DNA of 64,000 nucleotides from Laspinema sp. D2d (GTDB lineage Bacteria; Cyanobacteriota; Cyanobacteriia; Cyanobacteriales; Laspinemataceae): NCBI RefSeq assembly GCF_025370755.1, contig NZ_JAMXFC010000029.1, positions 1 to 64,000 of the forward strand, read 5' to 3'. Shown piece by piece: positions 63,616 to 64,000 of this stretch (position 1 is its first letter; each line of letters starts with the position of its first letter). The notes under the pieces were generated by a model. It saw only the letters and a program-made list of their open reading frames with translations, ran no database searches and was not told where the DNA came from. The position numbers and the translations under genes were made by a program.

Positions 63616-64000
63616 ATGAATAAACCAGCGATCGCCATTTTGGGAATAGTCATGATTGCGGTAATTGGAATTGCCCTGCTTCTTGGCAACCCAGAAAATT
63701 CTAACTCGGTAACTCCAGGACAAGGCAGTGAGATGGTGCAAACTGAGGCGAATCAGAACGAGTCAGGGCCGATCGCCGAGTTACCGGAAGCTATTAGCGA
63801 GAAAGTCTTAGATGCAGTGGCCGAACAAACTGGGGAAGAGCGATCGCAGTTTAAGATTGTCGCAGCACAAAGGCGCAGTTGGCCCGATGGCTGTTTGGGA
63901 CTAACGGAACCGGGGAGTTTTTGCACCCAAATCGTGGTGTCTGGGTGGGAAGTCTCCGCCAGCAATGGCAAAGACACTTGGGTGTATCGGACTGATGGGA
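63616..64000 (+). CDS. Membrane-anchored hypothetical protein, cut by the window end
   Basis: The gene starts at ATG 63616 and is still open at 64000 (128 residues seen). Residues 4-24 (PAIAILGIVMIAVIGIALLL) are a signal anchor. A polar linker precedes a domain with IAELPEAISEKVLDAVAEQ, FKIVAAQRRSWPDGCLGL and FCTQIVVSGWEV, then DTWVYRTDG. The WPDGCLGL ... C pattern occurs in a family of uncharacterised cyanobacterial periplasmic proteins; the two cysteines probably form a disulfide. The C-terminus is unknown. Confidence 0.75.
   Translation, partial: MNKPAIAILGIVMIAVIGIALLLGNPENSNSVTPGQGSEMVQTEANQNESGPIAELPEAISEKVLDAVAEQTGEERSQFKIVAAQRRSWPDGCLGLTEPGSFCTQIVVSGWEVSASNGKDTWVYRTDG

Overview
The window comes from a cyanobacterium, most likely a filamentous, Oscillatoria/Laspinema-like one. 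The evidence is psbN and psbH (photosystem II), sbtA and sbtB (bicarbonate uptake), ntcA (cyanobacterial nitrogen control), an hpsJ-like gene (hormogonium polysaccharide), DUF928, DUF3084 and DUF4168 proteins, and the HIP1 octamer GCGATCGC throughout genes and spacers. There is no rRNA, no convincing tRNA and no CRISPR array.

Layout. 1-1008: a decayed transposase abuts the 3' remnant of an mrr restriction gene. 1143-4997: a PRC-barrel protein, two FHA-domain proteins and pgl. 5040-9518: a minisatellite, a two-enzyme transferase fusion, hpsJ, a family 2 glycosyltransferase and a MITE. 9945-17409: DUF502, nusB, ftsY, a SpoIIE-type phosphatase and argH, all co-directional. 17486-23621: two HEAT-repeat proteins, an SDR that overlaps a TPR/GT41-type glycosyltransferase, and another glycosyltransferase. 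23768-35251: a surface/signalling block made of a CHASE2 nucleotidyl cyclase, DUF928, a filamentous-haemagglutinin-type exoprotein, an exported TPR-CHAT caspase-like protein and a second exoprotein. 35550-37545: psbN opposite psbH, then tatA, pth and a small coupled gene. 37839-41300: sbtA and sbtB, divergent and separated by about 1 kb that includes leucine-rich-repeat gene debris, plus a small membrane protein. 41517-55701: mostly housekeeping and regulation (YqgF-like, DUF3084, ntcA, fabI, hisB, an L12-domain membrane protein, quinol NO reductase, hisS, a PedR-like regulator, a PfkB sugar kinase, a CYTH phosphatase, a pentapeptide protein). 55816-64000: poorly characterised cyanobacterial families (DUF5895-like, WD40, pRiA4b ORF-3, DUF3160), pdxA and a gene cut by the window end.

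How the genes relate. The block at 23768-35251 is the best candidate for an undescribed system. It would have a stress- or ligand-sensing cyclase, two large secreted beta-helix proteins that share an unusual Cys-containing C-terminal cassette, and a secreted CHAT protease located between them. A 3' fragment of psbN is duplicated between the CHAT gene and the second exoprotein gene, which marks a past rearrangement. The carbon-uptake locus is also atypical: sbtA has a repeat-expanded cytoplasmic linker, sbtB lacks the C-terminal redox loop, and the two genes are separated and divergent.

The spacers hold several dispersed repeat families: TAGAC-ended MITEs, GAAACCCGGTTTC palindromes, GGACAAAGCC repeats, and a composite element in which purine-rich and pyrimidine-rich minisatellite arms flank a GACTGAAGTC core. 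All functional calls are from sequence motifs read by eye; no database search was run.
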